Of a DNA stretch of 35,626 nucleotides, positions 1-8,261 are shown piece by piece. A model generated the notes under the pieces. That model was not told the origin of the DNA. It did no database searches and saw nothing but the letters and a program-made list of their open reading frames with translations. Source of the stretch: Streptomyces boluensis. Lineage in GTDB: Bacteria; Actinomycetota; Actinomycetes; Streptomycetales; Streptomycetaceae. Each line of letters opens with the position of its first letter. Position 1 is the stretch's first letter. The stretch lies in assembly GCF_009908195.1 (NCBI RefSeq), contig NZ_JAAAHS010000031.1:1-35626 (forward strand), in the 5' to 3' direction. The position numbers and the translations under genes were made by a program.

Positions 1-2
1 TG

Positions 3-1118
3 ACGCCAGGGCCGACGACGAGGGGGCGTACGCCGTGGGGGTGCTTCAGGTCAGGTCAGTTCAGGTCAGTCGCGGCGGCGTCCGGCACGACCTCCGACCC
101 CAAGGGCGTCCTGCACACCGACCGCTCACTGATCGCGGGCGGCTCCTGCCTGGCGCACGCGCTGCGCCTCTCGGCCTCGGACGTGGGCTCGATGGCGTTC
201 CCGTTCGCGCACATAGGAGGCCCCGACTACCTGGTCATGCTGCTCTTGTACGGCTTCCCGGCGGTGCTGTTCGAGAAGTTCGCGCTGCCGGCCGCGCTTG
301 ACGGCTACCGGCGCCACGGGGTGACCACGGCGGGCGGTTCGACGGCGTTCTACTCGATGTTCCTGACGGAGCAACGCAAGGACCCGGCCCGCAAGTTGAT
401 CCCGTCCCTCCGCCTACTGGCCGGCGGCGGCGCCCCGAAACCCCCCGAGATCTACCACGCCGTCGTACGCGAGATGGCCTGCCAACTGACCCACGGCTAC
501 GGCATGACGGAGGTCCCCATGATCACCATGGGCGCCCCCGACGACACCACGGAGAACCTGGCCGGTACGGAGGGCAGGCCCCCGGCCGCCATGGAGATCC
601 GTGTCGTGGACGCGGACGGCAAGGAGGTCCCGGCGGGGGTCGACGGCGAGATACGGCTGCGCGGGGAGGCCGTCTGCCAGGGCTACCTGGAACCGTCCCA
701 GACGGCGGAGGCCTTCGACGCGGGCGGCTTCCTGATCACGGGCGACCTGGGCCACGTACGGGAGAGCGGCCATCTGGTCCTGACGGGACGGGCGAAGGAC
801 GTGATCATCCGCAAGGGCGAGAACATCTCGGCCAAGGAGATCGAGGACCTGCTGCACGCACACCCGTCGGTGGCCGACGCGGCGGTCATCGGCCTGCCGG
901 ACGAGTCACGCGGCGAACGAGTCTGTGCGGTCCTCGAACTCCAGGCGGGCGCCGCTGGGTTGACCCTGCTGACCCTCCCGGAGATCACTTCCTACCTCCG
1001 GGAGGCGGGCCTCGCCACCCACAAGCTGCCGGAGCAGTTGGAGCTGGTGGAGGCCCTGCCCCGCAACGAGACCTTGCGCAAGGTGCTCAAGTACAAGCTG
1101 CGGGAGCGGTACGCGTGA
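3..1118 (+). CDS. Acyl-CoA synthetase (ANL family), 5'-truncated by window edge
   Basis: C-terminal two thirds of an AMP-forming acyl-CoA ligase, which activates a carboxylic acid to an acyl-AMP and then an acyl-CoA. Visible motifs: ATP-binding loop SGTTSDPKG (bases 81-107), YGMTE (A5), the GD of A7, hinge GRAKDVIIRKGENISAKE (A8) and a C-terminal Lys-rich tail in the position of A10. The overall pattern recalls cyclohexanecarboxylate-CoA ligase-like enzymes. Two oddities: the Tyr-Thr that normally precedes SGTT is missing (the residues are Ala-Ala-Ala), and a TCAGG/TCAGT pentamer repeat lies just upstream at 46-70. Ahead of that repeat the best codon usage is in another frame (bases 2-43), so the gene may be frameshifted or decayed. 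The true start lies outside the window. The next gene is convergent. Confidence 0.8.
   Translation, partial: TPGPTTRGRTPWGCFRSGQFRSVAAASGTTSDPKGVLHTDRSLIAGGSCLAHALRLSASDVGSMAFPFAHIGGPDYLVMLLLYGFPAVLFEKFALPAALDGYRRHGVTTAGGSTAFYSMFLTEQRKDPARKLIPSLRLLAGGGAPKPPEIYHAVVREMACQLTHGYGMTEVPMITMGAPDDTTENLAGTEGRPPAAMEIRVVDADGKEVPAGVDGEIRLRGEAVCQGYLEPSQTAEAFDAGGFLITGDLGHVRESGHLVLTGRAKDVIIRKGENISAKEIEDLLHAHPSVADAAVIGLPDESRGERVCAVLELQAGAAGLTLLTLPEITSYLREAGLATHKLPEQLELVEALPRNETLRKVLKYKLRERYA
46..70. repeat. Pentanucleotide tandem repeat (TCAGG/TCAGT x5)
   Basis: Five consecutive 5-bp units (TCAGG, TCAGG, TCAGT, TCAGG, TCAGT) lie inside the acyl-CoA ligase coding region immediately before its ATP-binding motif. 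Five is not a multiple of three, so any change in copy number shifts the reading frame. Confidence 0.85.
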
Positions 1119-1139
1119 TGTCTGTTCTTGAGGTGCCTG

Positions 1140-1658
1140 TCAGGCGTCGGGCGCGGGGGTGGTGAAGTACGCGGCGAAGGCGGTCAGGACCTCGTCCTCG
1201 GAGATCCGGCCGTCCTTGTCGGTGTCGAGCGCGGCGGCCGCGGCTGCCGCGGTCTCGGCATCAGCACCGAGCACCTTCAGGACGCGCTCGGCACCCTTCG
1301 GCGTGGCACCGCGGCCATCCTCGTCGGCGACGGCCATGGCCGCCTTCAGGAACGGCCGGGCGATCTCGGCGAACCGCTGCGGGCTGTCCCGCAACCGCTT
1401 CACGGCACCGGTCACGAACTCCTCGCGCGTCACGCGCTGGTCCCCGTCGACATCGGCGATCCCCGCCATGCCCTGCCAGAACGCCTCGGCCCCGATGTAC
1501 AGCGCCTGCCCCTTGTCACACCGAGCGGTCGTCCCGAACTCGGCAAGCAGGGCCTTCGCCGCGCCACTGAAGTCCTCGCGGTCGATGTAGCCGTTGCCGT
1601 CCTGGTCGAAGCTCGCGAATCGGGCGGCAATCTTGCGCTCGTACTCTGCGCTGTCCAT
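1140..1658 (-). CDS. EF-hand calcium-binding protein (calerythrin-like)
   Basis: 172-residue acidic, probably cytosolic protein built from four EF-hands, of the calerythrin/sarcoplasmic type found in Streptomyces. Loop 1 is DQDGNGYIDRED (about residues 19-30), loop 2 is DVDGDQRVTREE (about 69-80) and loop 4 is DTDKDGRISEDE (about 145-156); all three carry the Asp/Asp/Glu ligand pattern for Ca2+. The third loop, near DEDGRGATPKG, lacks the terminal Glu and is probably non-binding. This 3-active/1-degenerate layout is normal for the family, which is thought to buffer or sense calcium. The ATG is preceded by a GTGAGG-type ribosome site about 6 nt upstream. It is convergent with the acyl-CoA ligase and stands alone. 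Confidence 0.93.
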   Translation of the reverse strand: MDSAEYERKIAARFASFDQDGNGYIDREDFSGAAKALLAEFGTTARCDKGQALYIGAEAFWQGMAGIADVDGDQRVTREEFVTGAVKRLRDSPQRFAEIARPFLKAAMAVADEDGRGATPKGAERVLKVLGADAETAAAAAAALDTDKDGRISEDEVLTAFAAYFTTPAPDA

Positions 1659-2009
1659 CTCGGCCTCACTGATCAGGTGGGTTTCGCTGTGTTAGGTGCC
1701 TTCACGACGGAGCGTACGTCGCGGGACGGTGCGGTTGCCCCGAATCCCGCGTCTTCGCTCCGGCTTGTGTCAAGACCGCAGAAATTCCGCGACAGGACCT
1801 CCACCAGCGGAGTACCTGCGGTCGCTGATGTCGATGCGTGCCCCGACGTGCGGACGGAATGCACGGATCCGCTGTGGCTTGTTTCACCCCTGACGGGAGG
1901 GGCCAGGGGTGACTTCCTGTCCGACTGTCGGCTGTCGGAGCTGTCGGAGCTGTCGGAGCTGTCGGTTACGGTGCGGGTTCGCGTACGCGGGGTTGATGGC
2001 AGGGGGGCC
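1659..2009. other. Intergenic region between divergent genes
   Basis: About 350 bp between the minus-strand EF-hand gene and the plus-strand unknown gene at 2010. It must hold both promoters, but no convincing -35/-10 pair stands out. The only clear structure is a 9-bp tandem repeat at 1927-1965. Reading frames that cross the region are shadows with no family signature. Confidence 0.6.
1927..1965. repeat. 9-bp tandem repeat (GCTGTCGGA-type)
   Basis: About four copies of CTGTCGGAG-like units in a row, one shortened at the left end, about 45 bp upstream of the start of the 2010 gene, in non-coding DNA. Confidence 0.85.
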
Positions 2010-2483
2010 ATGAGTGAGACGCATACGGTCCACGTGCGGGTCGGGGAGCGCGAGGTCAGGTGGACGTTGCGGGTTCGCCACGGGGACGGGCAATGGCACC
2101 TGACGCTGCGGTCGCCGCACGGAGTGGAGTGCGAGGCGAGCGGGAACGACGTGTTCCACGCACTCCGCACGATGCGCGCCGAGCTTGCGCCACGGGGAGT
2201 GACGCTCTGCTGCAACGGCGCCCGCGTCGACGTACGACCGTCCGGCCTTTCCCGCTCGCACGGGGCGTGGATGGTGTACGTCCTGCCCAGGTGGCGCCCC
2301 ACCACGGCACGCGACCTGGTCCCGACCCTCGGGTACGCGCCTGCGGACCGCATCGGGTCGGTGGAGGAGCAGGACGCGTACTGGGCACGGCACCTCAGGC
2401 ACCGAAGAAACCCGCTGAATTTCATCAACCCCGTCTGGTGGATCTACTGGGCGACGGCGTCGTGGGGCAGGCCGAGGAAGTAG
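2010..2483 (+). CDS. Conserved hypothetical protein, 157 aa
   Basis: Function not recognised. The ATG at 2010 is chosen because a purine-rich AGGGGGG lies directly upstream and the protein pattern becomes regular from here. The N-terminal half alternates hydrophobic and charged residues as in a beta-rich fold (repeated V-x-V-x and W-x-L-x-V stretches). The C-terminus is rich in Trp and Arg, with an NPLNFINPVWWIYWATASWG stretch that looks amphipathic and could touch a membrane. No signal peptide or catalytic motif is visible. The stop is 56 bp from the convergent DUF1266 gene. Confidence 0.7.
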   Translation: MSETHTVHVRVGEREVRWTLRVRHGDGQWHLTLRSPHGVECEASGNDVFHALRTMRAELAPRGVTLCCNGARVDVRPSGLSRSHGAWMVYVLPRWRPTTARDLVPTLGYAPADRIGSVEEQDAYWARHLRHRRNPLNFINPVWWIYWATASWGRPRK

Positions 2484-2539
2484 TGGATCGAGCCCTGTCT
2501 TATCGGGCCATCGAACTGTGAGCCCGACCGGATTCCGGC

Positions 2540-3823
2540 CTACTTCCAAGGAACGCTCACCCAAGGACTGTCCGCCGACCCCATAAGCAACCGATACGTA
2601 TCCAACATGTCCGTGTACCAGTGCCCGAACTCCTCCTCGTCGAAGTGCAGGCACCGCCCCAAGATGTACCCCGCCGCGAAGTCCTGCCACGACGTGTACT
2701 CGTCCTTGCTCGCACGGGACGCGCGGAGTACCGCCGACTCCGCCTCCCTCAGGTCGCAGTAGCCCGAAGCCAGGCCCCAGCGGGCCATGTTGGGGGCGCG
2801 GCCGTAGTCCCAGGCCAGGGCCGAGCGGACCTGGCCCCTCTCCGGGAGGATGCCGTCGGCGCGGAAGCGGGCCTCGTAGCGGGTGATGCGACCGATGAGT
2901 TGCTTCACGCCGGCGATGCGGGAGTCCGAGGGGGGCTCCCCGGCGTCCGAGGCGTTGGCGCGCATCACGCGTTCCGTCGTCTCGCGCCACAGGGTCGGGT
3001 CGACCGTGCCGCCGTACTGTCGGGACAGGGCGCGGCGGACTTCGAGGGTGAACTCCCAGGTTCTGCTGACCATTTGGCCGGTGACCAGTTCCTCCTGGTA
3101 CTCCTGCCACTTGGCGCGGCTCGTCACGCCCCACCACTTGTCGAGGCGCTTGCGCTCGATGAAGAAGCCGTGGCCGTGGTAGCTCAGGGTGTTCCACAGG
3201 TCGCCGTTGTTGACCGCGAGCAGTGCTCCGCAGGCAAGGCCGTGCGCGACCGGGCCCTGCAGCGGGGCGCCGACTCGTAGCGTACGCAGGCCTGTTGAGC
3301 AGCACGGGGTGTCGGGGGCCTTGTCCGCGTGCCACTGCCAGAGCGGCGGATTGCCGGGGAAGTACGCCTCGCACGGCGTGCCCGGGTTGATCGCCACCCA
3401 GCGGGGGTCGCCGTTCCAGTTCCGGGCGATCGTGCCCAGGTCCGTGGTGAACAGGACCGGATCCTGTACGGGCGCGGCGAGCACGCCCTCCGTCATGAAC
3501 GCGAAGCAGTGGCGTCCGACCTGCGGGCTCCAGTACGGGGTCCAGGTGGTGCCGCTGCCGCCGGACGCCGACTCGGCCTCCGCGAGGGCCCGGGGCATCG
3601 CGTGGAAGAGGTCCACCTCGGCCAGCACGTCGAAGTACGCCTGCCAGTCGCCGCGCATCTTCGCGTCGTAGAGCCGCTGTTCGGTGTCCGTCGGCGCTTG
3701 CCAGGCCGCGGGCGCCTGCCCCATCTGCGGCGGCGGCCCGAACGCCCCCGCCGGTCCACCGAATCCACCCGCACCCATCGGCCCCGGCGTCACACCCGGA
3801 CCGGCCCCGTTCCCCAGTTCCAT
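2540..3823 (-). CDS. DUF1266 domain protein with SseB-like N-terminal part
   Basis: 427 residues. The first ~45 are a Gly/Pro-rich low-complexity tail (GPMGAGGFGGPAGAFGPPPQ). Residues about 48-190 resemble the SseB N-terminal fold (acidic start LYDAKMRGDWQAYFDVLAEVDLFHAMP). The C-terminal ~200 residues match DUF1266: WDYGRAPNMARWGLASGYCD, then a helix pair ending YILGRCLHFDE. DUF1266 proteins are widespread in actinobacteria and in proteobacterial secretion loci, but their activity is unknown. There is no signal peptide or membrane segment. Three 12-13-bp direct repeats lie just upstream of the ATG and no clear Shine-Dalgarno is seen. The family assignment is from motif recognition only. Confidence 0.8.
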   Translation of the reverse strand: MELGNGAGPGVTPGPMGAGGFGGPAGAFGPPPQMGQAPAAWQAPTDTEQRLYDAKMRGDWQAYFDVLAEVDLFHAMPRALAEAESASGGSGTTWTPYWSPQVGRHCFAFMTEGVLAAPVQDPVLFTTDLGTIARNWNGDPRWVAINPGTPCEAYFPGNPPLWQWHADKAPDTPCCSTGLRTLRVGAPLQGPVAHGLACGALLAVNNGDLWNTLSYHGHGFFIERKRLDKWWGVTSRAKWQEYQEELVTGQMVSRTWEFTLEVRRALSRQYGGTVDPTLWRETTERVMRANASDAGEPPSDSRIAGVKQLIGRITRYEARFRADGILPERGQVRSALAWDYGRAPNMARWGLASGYCDLREAESAVLRASRASKDEYTSWQDFAAGYILGRCLHFDEEEFGHWYTDMLDTYRLLMGSADSPWVSVPWK

Positions 3824-3832
3824 GTCGGCAGC

Positions 3833-3870
3833 CTACAAACGGGGCTACGGAACGGGCCTACTGAACGGGC
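3833..3870. repeat. Three direct repeats upstream of DUF1266 gene
   Basis: CTACAAACGGGG, CTACGGAACGGGC and CTACTGAACGGGC follow one another directly, 10-47 bp upstream of the minus-strand ATG at 3823. They lie in the 5' leader or promoter zone. Confidence 0.8.
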
Positions 3871-3882
3871 CCACGAACATGG

Positions 3883-4257
3883 CTAAGCCGAAAGCGGCGA
3901 AGCCCCTTCGTCCACAGCCGCCCCCAAGTCCGGGAAGACCTCGAACAACCGCCGTACGCCCAGCGCCGCGAGGACCCTGTTCACGTGGGAGCCGTCCTCC
4001 GCGCCCTGGGCCGGGAGGATCAGGCGGAGGCGGCCGCGGCAGGAGCGGATGAGGCGGCGGGTGGCAATGAGGACGCCCACGCCGGAGGAGTCGCAGAAGA
4101 GGACCTCCGAGAGGTCCAGGACCAGGCTGCGGCGGCCGTCCGCGACGGCGTCGTGGACGCGCTGGCGCACGATCGGGGAGGTCACCAGGTCCATCTCACC
4201 GCTGACCTGTATGACGGCCCAGCCGCCCTGATCGCCATCGGTCACTTTGAGCGCCAT
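3883..4257 (-). CDS. STAS-domain anti-sigma factor antagonist
   Basis: 124-residue single STAS domain of the SpoIIAA/RsbV/BldG type. Such proteins bind an anti-sigma kinase when unphosphorylated and so free the sigma factor. The phospho-acceptor loop is DLSEVLFCDSSGVGVL, with Ser in the usual DSSG position, and the N-terminal strand motif VIQVSGEMDL is typical. The ATG at 4257 is preferred because a GAGAGG lies about 11 nt upstream; a GTG at 4281 would add eight residues without a ribosome site. It is divergent from an ECF sigma gene. Its own anti-sigma kinase is not in the window, so the partner is unknown. Confidence 0.9.
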   Translation of the reverse strand: MALKVTDGDQGGWAVIQVSGEMDLVTSPIVRQRVHDAVADGRRSLVLDLSEVLFCDSSGVGVLIATRRLIRSCRGRLRLILPAQGAEDGSHVNRVLAALGVRRLFEVFPDLGAAVDEGASPLSA

Positions 4258-4721
4258 CCGCCACGCCGCCTCTCGTTCCACTCGTACGCCGCGTACGGTT
4301 CCGGTTTCCGTCTACAACCCTCAGCCATAACCTTCAGCCATCCTGGCAGCATCCGGAAGCCCCGATTTCGCTTCCTTCCCTCGCGGCTGCCCCGTGACCG
4401 CCGCGTAAAACACCTCAGCTGAACAACAGGCCATCCGCGGATATCCCAGCAGGCCTATCAGATTTGGGTCGATTCGGTCCAGGTCGCGCGGGTTCGTTCA
4501 CCGCACTTCGGTACATACCGCTTCGCAGGGTGACCGGATCACTACCATCCGCGCCCACCCTCCGCTCCGCGTTGCCGCAAACCGAGGTGCGATGTCGGTG
4601 GGGGCGACTACATTCGTTGAGGGTCACGGAAGTTCGTGATGCAGAGGTGTTGAGGTGTAGAGGTGCAGACGTTTCGTCATGCACAGGTACGGTCGCGCGC
4701 CACACGGCAGGAGGGGGCCTC
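4258..4721. other. Divergent intergenic region, STAS gene / ECF sigma gene
   Basis: About 460 bp with lower GC than the genes. Contents seen: a TACATT -10-like hexamer near 4609 without a good -35, and a triple 8-bp direct repeat at 4643-4666. No small ORF with a good ribosome site and no RNA gene was recognised. Confidence 0.5.
4643..4666. repeat. 8-bp triple direct repeat (NGAGGTGN)
   Basis: AGAGGTGT, TGAGGTGT and AGAGGTGC in tandem, 56-79 bp upstream of the ECF sigma factor start. This is a plausible regulator array or a slippage tract. Confidence 0.7.
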
Positions 4722-5303
4722 ATGGCGAAGGACACACCGCCCCGCTGGGACCGCAAGATGCAGCAGCGCCTTGCCCGCGGCGAGGCCGCCGCGCTCGGTG
4801 AGCTGTACGACCGCTTCGCGTCCCTCGTGCACAGCCTCGCCCACCGGGTGCTCGACGACGACACCCTGGCGGACCGCGTGACCCGCGAAGTCTTCGCCCA
4901 CGTATGGGAGAACCCCGAGGAGTACGACCCGAAGAAGGGCTCCATGCGCTCCTGGGTCGCCGGGCTCACCCACCGGGCGGCCGTGCAGCGGCTGCGGCAG
5001 ACCGAGACGGCCGCGCTCGCCGACGGCGGGCAGGGCACCACCGAGGACATGGAGCAGAAGGTCCGCCGCGCCTCCGTCGCCGCCCGCGCCGACTACATCG
5101 TGACGTCCATGCCCGCCCCGCTCCGCGCCGCCCTGGAGCTCGCGTACTTCCAGCGGCGCGACTACCGTCAGACGGCCGCCGATCTCGGCGTCACCGAGGA
5201 CGAGGCCCGGCGGCGGCTCCGCCTCGGGCTCCAACTCCTGTCCACCGCCAACGAACAGCGGCCGGCGGCCGCCCCACCGCCCGGCTACGGGAGCGCACTG
5301 TGA
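4722..5303 (+). CDS. ECF-type RNA polymerase sigma factor
   Basis: 193 residues with the two-domain ECF layout. Region 2 covers about residues 17-75 (LGELYDRFASLVHSLAHRVL, then EVFAHVWENPEEYDPKKGSM and SWVAGLTHRAAV). Region 4 covers about 125-175 (PAPLRAALELAYFQRRDYRQ, then a helix-turn-helix TAADLGVTEDEARRRLRLGL). The ATG follows a strong GGAGGGG. Its stop overlaps the GTG of the next gene by 4 nt (GTGA), which indicates translational coupling with its likely anti-sigma partner. The signal it answers to is not evident. Confidence 0.93.
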   Translation: MAKDTPPRWDRKMQQRLARGEAAALGELYDRFASLVHSLAHRVLDDDTLADRVTREVFAHVWENPEEYDPKKGSMRSWVAGLTHRAAVQRLRQTETAALADGGQGTTEDMEQKVRRASVAARADYIVTSMPAPLRAALELAYFQRRDYRQTAADLGVTEDEARRRLRLGLQLLSTANEQRPAAAPPPGYGSAL

Positions 5304-6610
5304 ACGCCGACCCCTTCGAGCCGGAGGACGGACCCGAGGGCCGGGACGACGGCCGCGGGGACGGCATGCGCCCGGGGGACGGCAACCATCCGCGCCCGGA
5401 GAGCGGCGGACTGCGCATACCGCCGCCCCGCACCTCCATAGAGGACACCGGGCGCCCGCTGCCCGACCCGCCGCGCGCCCCCGCGCCCGTGCCCGCCGAC
5501 CTCGACCACAAGGTCCTCAAGTCCCTGCTCGGCGCCTGGGCGTTGGCCGCCTGCTCCGCCGAGGAGGCCGCCGCCGTCGAGCTGCACCTCGGCAACTGCG
5601 GCGCCTGCGCCGACGAAGCGCTGCGGCTGCGGGACGCGGTGGGGCTGCTGCACCCCGAGGAGAGCCTCGACCTCGACCCGGGCCTGCGCTCCCGCGTGCT
5701 CGCCGGCTGCCTCGACCGCAGGCCCCCGCGCATACCCGTACCGGACTGGGCGGCTCCGTACGACGCGGAGACCGCCCGACTCGACGCGCTGCTGCGGGAC
5801 TTCGGCGACGGCGAGTGGCACGCACCGGTCCGCCTCAAGTGGTACGAGGGCGACCGCCCCGTGAACCGCCGCACCACCGTCGCCGGGGTCATCGCCCACC
5901 TGCTGACCGTCGACGGCCTGGTGGCCCTCGCCCTCGGCCTTGACGACCCGCTGCCCACCGCCGCGCGGACCGCCCTCGCCGACCCCTCCCCCACGGCCCG
6001 CACGGAGGCGTACTGGAACGCGTCCCGGTTCCCGCCGACCCGCGCGGTGCGGCTGCCGTGGCGGGAGCAGAGCCACACCGTCATCCGGACCGTGTCCTTC
6101 GCGGGCGGCGGCGCCTCCGAACTGGCCGTGCCCTACGGCGAGTTCGCGCTGCCCTTGCGGGACTCGCTGCTCGACCGGGCCTTCGAGTGCTGGGTGCACG
6201 CGGGCGACATCGCGGACGCGGTGGACTATCCGTACGAACCGCCCGCGCCCAGACATCTGCACCGCATGATCGACCTCGCGGCGCGGATGCTGCCGTCCGC
6301 GCTTGCCGAGCGGCGCCGCTCCGGGCTCGCGACCCCGGCGAAGGAACTCGTCGCCGCGGGCGCGCCGGGCCGCAGCCTGCGCCTCGAGGTCGAAGGGCTC
6401 GGCGGCGGCGAGTGGCTGATCGCGCTCGACTCACCGGGCGCCGCGCCCTCCGAGGACCACGAAGTGGCCCATGTCGCCCTGGACGGCGTGGAGTTCTGCC
6501 GCCTCGCCGCCGGTCACGTACCGCCACAGGACGCGGCGGCGGGCCAGGACGGCGACCGCGAGGCGATCCGGGACGTGCTGTCGGCGGCGGCTTCGCTCAG
6601 CCGGATGTAG
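5300..6610 (+). CDS. Zinc-finger anti-sigma factor fused to a mycothiol-dependent isomerase-like domain
   Basis: 436 residues. After a disordered acidic/Pro-rich head (about 1-65) comes a ZAS-type zinc anti-sigma module (about 68-115) with HLGNCGACAD, the H-x3-C-x2-C signature. The rest (about 150-435) is an MDMPI/DinB-like fold as in mycothiol-dependent maleylpyruvate isomerase: VAGVIAHLLTVDGLVALALG, ECWVHAGDIADAV with the typical W-x-H-x2-D, and a C-terminal SCP-like beta domain. There is no membrane segment, so unlike many ECF anti-sigmas it appears soluble. It is coupled to the ECF sigma by a GTGA overlap. The MDMPI part may sense thiols or metal; this is inference from the fold. Confidence 0.88.
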   Translation: MNADPFEPEDGPEGRDDGRGDGMRPGDGNHPRPESGGLRIPPPRTSIEDTGRPLPDPPRAPAPVPADLDHKVLKSLLGAWALAACSAEEAAAVELHLGNCGACADEALRLRDAVGLLHPEESLDLDPGLRSRVLAGCLDRRPPRIPVPDWAAPYDAETARLDALLRDFGDGEWHAPVRLKWYEGDRPVNRRTTVAGVIAHLLTVDGLVALALGLDDPLPTAARTALADPSPTARTEAYWNASRFPPTRAVRLPWREQSHTVIRTVSFAGGGASELAVPYGEFALPLRDSLLDRAFECWVHAGDIADAVDYPYEPPAPRHLHRMIDLAARMLPSALAERRRSGLATPAKELVAAGAPGRSLRLEVEGLGGGEWLIALDSPGAAPSEDHEVAHVALDGVEFCRLAAGHVPPQDAAAGQDGDREAIRDVLSAAASLSRM

Positions 6611-6682
6611 CGGACGACGGGGACAACGGGGGCGACGGGGGCACGTAGCGGCCTGACGCTCAGCAGATGCAGACGCAGACGC

Positions 6683-7558
6683 TCAGCCGAAGACGACCGT
6701 GCGGCGGCCGTTCAGCAGGACCCGGCGCTCGCTGTGCCACTTCACCGCGCGGGCCAGAGCCTGGCACTCCACGTCGCGGCCGATGGCGACGAGCTGCTGC
6801 GGGGTGACCTCGTGGCCGACCCGCTCGACCTCCTGCTCGATGATCGGGCCCTCGTCGAGGTCGGCCGTCACATAGTGCGCGGTGGCGCCGATCAGCTTCA
6901 CACCGCGGGCGTGCGCCTGGTGGTACGGCTTGGCGCCCTTGAAGCTCGGCAGGAACGAGTGGTGGATGTTGATGATGCGGCCGCTGAGCTGCTTGCACAG
7001 GTCGTCGGAGAGCACCTGCATGTAGCGGGCCAGGACGACCAGTTCGACGTTCTCCTCGCGGACCAGGTCGAGCACCCGCGCCTCGGCCTCGGCCTTGTTC
7101 TCCTTCGTCACCGGGATGTGGTGGAAGGGGATGTTGTACGAGGACACGAGCTCGGCGAAGTCCGTGTGGTTGGACACCACGGCGGCGATCTCGACGGGCA
7201 GGGCGCCGGTACGGGCCCTGAACAGCAGGTCGTTCAGGCAGTGCCCGAACTTGCTGACCATCAGGACGATGCGCATCTTCTCGTCCGCCCGGTGGATCTG
7301 CCAGTCCATGTGGAAGGAGTCACCGATCGCGGCGAAGCTCGCGCGCAGCTTCTCGACGGTGACGGGCGCCTCCGCGGAGAAGTGCACCCGCATGAAGAAC
7401 AGCCTGGTGTCGTGGTCGCCGAACTGCTGGCTGTCCTCGATGTTGCAGCCGGTCATGAAGAGATAGCTCGACACGGCGTGCACGATGCCCTTTTTGTCGG
7501 GGCAGGAGAGCGTGAGGACGTACTGGTCGGCGACGGGAGCGGCGGGCTGTGCGGTCAT
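6683..7558 (-). CDS. purU: Formyltetrahydrofolate deformylase
   Basis: 291 residues, the normal length for PurU. The enzyme hydrolyses 10-formyl-THF to formate and THF and so balances the one-carbon pool for purine synthesis. An N-terminal ACT domain (about 12-90: YVLTLSCPDKKGIVHAVSSY) precedes the formyltransferase catalytic domain, with MRIVLMVSKFGHCLNDLL, the Asn/His active site in NIHHSFLPSFKGAKPYHQA, and the Asp in HYVTADLDEGPIIEQ. The ATG at 7558 opens the ACT domain correctly; the open frame extends upstream but only as low-complexity Arg-rich sequence. The gene stands alone. Confidence 0.97.
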   Translation of the reverse strand: MTAQPAAPVADQYVLTLSCPDKKGIVHAVSSYLFMTGCNIEDSQQFGDHDTRLFFMRVHFSAEAPVTVEKLRASFAAIGDSFHMDWQIHRADEKMRIVLMVSKFGHCLNDLLFRARTGALPVEIAAVVSNHTDFAELVSSYNIPFHHIPVTKENKAEAEARVLDLVREENVELVVLARYMQVLSDDLCKQLSGRIINIHHSFLPSFKGAKPYHQAHARGVKLIGATAHYVTADLDEGPIIEQEVERVGHEVTPQQLVAIGRDVECQALARAVKWHSERRVLLNGRRTVVFG

Positions 7559-7643
7559 GCGGCTCAGGATCGCACACGCACCCGCCCGCGCGACCCCGCG
7601 TACCGGGGAGCGGGCAGGGGAACCGACAGCGGGACGGGCCCGC

Positions 7644-8138
7644 TCAGGCCGACCGTGTGAGGATCCGCAGCACCTCGAGGGTCTGCGGCGCCGCGTCCGG
7701 GTCCTCACCGTCACTGACGGCGAGCTGTACGTGGGCGTCGCGGGCCGCGCGTACCGCCTCTCCCCAGCCGTGGTGGTCGAGGTACGCGGAGACCGGCGCG
7801 TCCGGGCCGACCTCGTGCATGATCCGCAGGACCCGGAGGACGGCGGCGTCGACGAGGGCCGCCTCCTGGGCGTCCCGGAAGATCGTGCCGACGTATTTCT
7901 CGGCGGACCAGTTGTCGAGCCAGGTGTCCTCGACGAGGCGGTAGACCGCGTCGGTCACATCCCCGTACCCGTCCGTGCCGGCGAGCCAGACGGTCCGCTG
8001 GAATTCGGGGTCGGCGAGCATGTGCAGCGCCGAGCGCACGTTGCTGCGCCAGCGCCACCACGGCATGTCGTTCAGAGGCATGCCGTCCATGGTGGAGGAG
8101 CGGCGGCCACGACGGGAAGACTTCTCCGAGCTTTGCAC
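7644..8138 (-). CDS. SCO4402-family hypothetical protein
   Basis: 164 residues from a GTG at 8138 (VQSSEKSSRRGRRSS...). Starts at 8168 (GTG), 8090 or 8066 (ATG) are possible and none has a clear Shine-Dalgarno. Core features are MPWWRWRSNVRSALHMLADPEFQ and a helical remainder (TDAVYRLVEDTWLDNWSAEKY) without membrane segments or known catalytic motifs. It resembles a small protein conserved in Streptomyces next to purU, which I recall as the SCO4402 family; function is unknown. It is divergent from the solute-binding lipoprotein gene. Confidence 0.8.
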   Translation of the reverse strand: MQSSEKSSRRGRRSSTMDGMPLNDMPWWRWRSNVRSALHMLADPEFQRTVWLAGTDGYGDVTDAVYRLVEDTWLDNWSAEKYVGTIFRDAQEAALVDAAVLRVLRIMHEVGPDAPVSAYLDHHGWGEAVRAARDAHVQLAVSDGEDPDAAPQTLEVLRILTRSA

Positions 8139-8261
8139 GATTGCCGATCGTACGTTCCCGCTTCGCACTGCCGGACCGGCCCCTGTAGTTCACCTGGATG
8201 TCACCGACCGTTGTGCCGAGGTCACTCAAGGGTTAGGGACCGACCGGAAGGGTGCATCACC

